64,000 nucleotides of DNA, taken from positions 124,001 through 188,000 of the forward strand of contig MEHQ01001076.1 in NCBI GenBank assembly GCA_008828725.1, read 5' to 3'. The position numbers were made by a program, and so were the translations under genes. Below the pieces are notes generated by a model. The model did not search any database, was not told where the DNA came from, and worked only from the letters and a program-made list of their open reading frames with translations. Below, one piece after another: positions 61,203 through 64,000 of this stretch. This DNA is from Saccharina japonica (Eukaryota > Sar > Phaeophyceae > Laminariales > Laminariaceae). Every line of letters starts with the position of its first letter. Positions within the stretch are counted from its first letter, which is position 1.

Positions 61203-62400
61203 ATTTATTATACAGTGGCTTGTCCATACTGATTGCACGTCAACTTGGAACGTGTGGACTTGAACGGCAAAAAACAACATATAAAGACGAAGGCGTCCAG
61301 AATGTACATGAAAGCGTTGTTCACCCGACACCAGGCGCCATGTTACAGCTGCATCAACCAGGTACGAATGGTGAATGCCTACTTGGCAACAATTACACCG
61401 GTCCACCTTAACGTATACACGTTGCCCCCGAGGTATGCAGTTGCCAAACATATTGATCGGTGGATGATATCGGCAAGTCGGCAAATCAGTGAATATGTCG
61501 GCGGCGAAAACGAACATTCGCGCTAAGCTCCGCCCACAATGTACAAACAAAGCTATCAATAGAGATGCCACAACTCAAGAGTTTGAATATTTTCTCCGAT
61601 ACCCAACTGTGTTTCCAGGCACCGGTAACTCGACTACGTTAGCTTTGGCGGGTTTGACTTCGATTTTGATGGCTCATCAAACCACCGACATACTTACTGA
61701 CTCTCTCAAGATGTGGGTTCGTACCGCCTGCCTGGTATATACGGTATGCATCTACCTCGTCCAAACGTAACATCCAACGTTCGAAAACACTGGGCAAAGA
61801 CCACAAGGCTGGCTTAGGAATACAATAACGGATAAACTATATGATCCTGTTTAATTTCGAACATTTCCAAACTATTACGACGTAGTATGTCTGTGTTCGC
61901 CATTGGCACGACCACCAATACAAAGTGCGTGAACGGCCACACGTGATTAGCTTGTGATGAACTGTCCGTGGATTATTTTGGTTGTGCTCTGCCGACTATA
62001 TAGTTCCTAATCGAATCATTTTAACGCTTTGAGATTATGAGTACACCATGAGACAACTGCAAAACGGGGACCAGGTGTGCTACTATGACGGAACAACACG
62101 ATAAAGGGTGGCAATTGCCAGATTATGCCCGATATAAACAGGTGGATATTACTTCGTGAAATTACATATAATAGCATGCGGTGAAAAACATGCGGTTTCC
62201 TCTGGCACATGTTCGTTTAAAAACATTGTTTAGGAATTGGCATTGTGCTGTTCGATCTTGCAGTTCATTTCATGCTCGAAACGTGTGTTCACCTGGCCCT
62301 ACCTACTAATTGCTACTCCAGCAAATTTGCGGGCCAACAACGGCGCATGGTACTGCACCTAAGTCGCGGCCTTGACTGCGAAACGTGAACTGTTTTCTTG

Positions 62401-62417
62401 TATATATATATATATAT
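62401..62417. repeat. (TA)n microsatellite, unit 5
   Basis: About eight TA repeats, private to unit 5 at this position. Confidence 0.8.
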
Positions 62418-63500
62418 TTCTTTGTTTTCTATCCATCAGTTTGTTCACCTGCATGCCGGCCTGTCTATTAATCTGGTCGCCTGGCTGCCCGTCCGTATAT
62501 CAGGCCTTGCGTCTGTTCATGGTGGTTGCATTCATAATCCCGTGACAACTGAATCAGGAAAAAATGCGTTCAATTGTGAGCAATACAAACCATTGACAAC
62601 GGAGGGTCACACGTCGAGGCGCTATATTTCACGCAGCCAATGCCAAGTCGTCCGTGGCAGCGATGCCACGTTGCGTATAAAGTTTAAGCACGAACATATA
62701 TGTCGGTTTTAGTTTCCAATGCCATTCAGCACTGTTAAGGCGCACTGTCAGGGTGGGAAAGAGGGAATTGAGTGAAGCCCTTAGCGCGGTATTATAGGTA
62801 TAGTCCTGCTCTGTTTGAAACAAATCAAGCGGTTTTACTTCTTTGGTTGTTAAAAGGTTCACACATGGTCGAATACAGCAAGGTCTCGCCGTGCAGTGCG
62901 TTTGGCTCGTATTTATTCGACTATGCACTCATATATATGCTATTGCATGTATACTTGTGACTGAACATCAACCGCGGTGTGGAATCCACGACCGACAGTG
63001 GACATATTACTGAACACCTACAGTATATAGTTCTTGACTAAAAATGGGCCGTAAGACCATTCTGCACTCCTGAATATTGTTCCAAACATGTGTATGGTGC
63101 GATGGCGACCGTGCCGCGGCAGTTCGTTAAAAATCCTTGAAAGCATGCAAACGTCAAGCGGTCAATTCAAATGGATTGTGTGTTGCAAAAACGCGGGTAG
63201 TGGTGGTCTCTAGTCAACTGTCAATAATTTTCGTGTGACTTATATTTGGGAGATACTACATATTGTTTCAACGGACTCCGAAATACTGTCGAGTGCTTTC
63301 TTCACAAAACATACATATGCTACCACCGAACATAATACTTTAAAGACTGTACATATCTTAATGGTCTGGACGCACAAAGCACAAACCGCACACGATCGGC
63401 CGCCTGGCGACTTAAACACGTAGCAATATTTGATCGCTAGGCACATCAACAAGAACAACTTTCAGCAAGTTGCGAATGAGGACGTATCTGGGTTGGCTGA

Positions 63501-63953
63501 TTGATTCCGTCATGTGGCTTAGAAATGCGTGCATACTGTTGTATTAATAACATACACGGTAGACGCCTCAATATCAAGTATAGGCATATATCCCTAAAAC
63601 TGTACCAAACCGCTGGCGTCGTTACCTCGATCAGATTGCCTGTTATGGTTATAACAAAGACTTTACATCCTATCGCGCAAGAATCAACACAGCTAGACGG
63701 CTTTCCTTCCCTCGTGCGAGTTACTGGCTTTGTCGGTTTCCGTTTGTTCGTCTCGGCTTCACACCAACGAAGGTTCCGGGTTCGGCAGTCGATTGAAAAA
63801 TATATAGGCCTGAGTAATGGCAGCCGCAACTGCCCAGCTGTCTTGCGGTCGGCGGGGTACCACAATATCGGGTACCTTATGTGTACATACGTAGTTGAGT
63901 ATTTGACGCCCGTTAAGTTGATTGTCACCAACACACAAGATGGACCTAGTTAA
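63501..63953 (+). pseudogene. Gene II copy 5, 150-codon open frame
   Basis: Open from an arbitrary ATG to 63953. Contains VTKTLHPIAQEST, VRVTGFVGFRLFVSASHQRR and VLRSAGYHNIGYL. Homologous stretches in units 1, 2 and 4 (6746-7042, 21151-21363, 48751-49015) are open only in pieces and in differing frames, so coding status is doubtful. Confidence 0.25.
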
Positions 63954-64000
63954 ACAATTTATGTTGCTGATAACGCATCGGGCCCCCATCTACATAATAT

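Larger units (their letters stand above)
56040..64000 (+). repeat. Tandem array unit 5 (partial, cut by window end)
   Basis: Aligns with the first ~7.15 kb of unit 1, plus the segment missing from A units (59560-60690). Some stretches look A-like (56690-56760) and others B-like, so it is not a simple copy of either type. It has two private insertions (58669-59082 and 61096-61200). The window ends before its gene I. Confidence 0.8.
56400..64000 (+). pseudogene. Gene II copy 5 (partial, decayed)
   Basis: Islands: 56400-57120, ~57560-57793 (YVLLDGSPVPC), 58095-58259, 60658-60963, 62264-62357, 63442-63560, 63501-63953. The window ends just before the cysteine-rich island. The donor after 62357 has changed from GTATGT to CTAAGT. 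Confidence 0.33.

Noticed and set aside
61405-61526. Frame with VAKHIDRWMISASRQISEY in unit 5, also open in units 1 and 3
   Set aside because: The changes between units are mostly non-synonymous and B units do not keep the frame. Not enough to call an exon.
1-64000. rRNA, tRNA, CRISPR array, reverse transcriptase, integrase or capsid genes
   Set aside because: None could be recognised by eye on either strand. The tandem organisation is of spliced host-type genes, not of a phage or retroelement.

Overview
The window looks like nuclear DNA of an intron-rich eukaryote. It carries spliced genes with GT-AG introns, short phase-matched exons, no operon-like packing, no CpG depletion visible by eye, and several small non-autonomous DNA transposons. 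I cannot name the organism. The six-cysteine secreted repeat encoded here reminds me of cysteine-repeat proteins of protists and algae, but that is memory, not a search result. I found no rRNA, tRNA, CRISPR array or prokaryotic operon.

The whole window is one tandem array. A unit of about 13 to 14.6 kb is present four times in full (1-14122, 14123-28497, 28498-41418, 41419-56039) and once in part (56040-64000). The boundaries are a convention. Units 1 and 3 resemble each other most, as do units 2 and 4, so the array has an A-B-A-B higher order with a fifth unit of mixed character. Units 1 and 3 share a 1.1 to 1.3 kb deletion. In intron 2 of gene I the pairing changes to 1 with 2 and 3 with 4, which points to gene conversion or unequal exchange.

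Each complete unit ends with gene I, which encodes a small secreted protein: a signal-peptide exon, a short acidic/basic linker exon, then a run of exons that each encode one six-cysteine module (C-x4-C-x14-C-x4-C-x4-CC). Internal module exons are phase 1-1, so they can be lost or skipped without changing the frame. Copy 1 has four modules (197 aa predicted). Copy 2 has a stop in module 2. Copy 3 has lost one module by an in-register fusion. In copy 4 module 2 is dead at the acceptor, the coding sequence and the donor. The coding exons are nearly identical between copies while the introns are strongly diverged, which indicates selection on the protein.

The upstream part of each unit, roughly the first 9 kb, holds islands with conserved reading frames and splice sites. 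I read them as the exons of a second, unrecognised multi-exon gene (gene II, plus strand). Every copy is interrupted somewhere, so gene II appears to be decaying while gene I is kept.

Unit-specific insertions can be read against the empty sites in sister units: a 680-bp foldback MITE with 3-bp TAA target duplications (unit 1), a ~104-bp MITE with TA duplications (units 1 and 5), a ~243-bp MITE inserted at two different places in intron 2 (units 1 and 3), and a 414-bp insertion of unknown type (unit 5).
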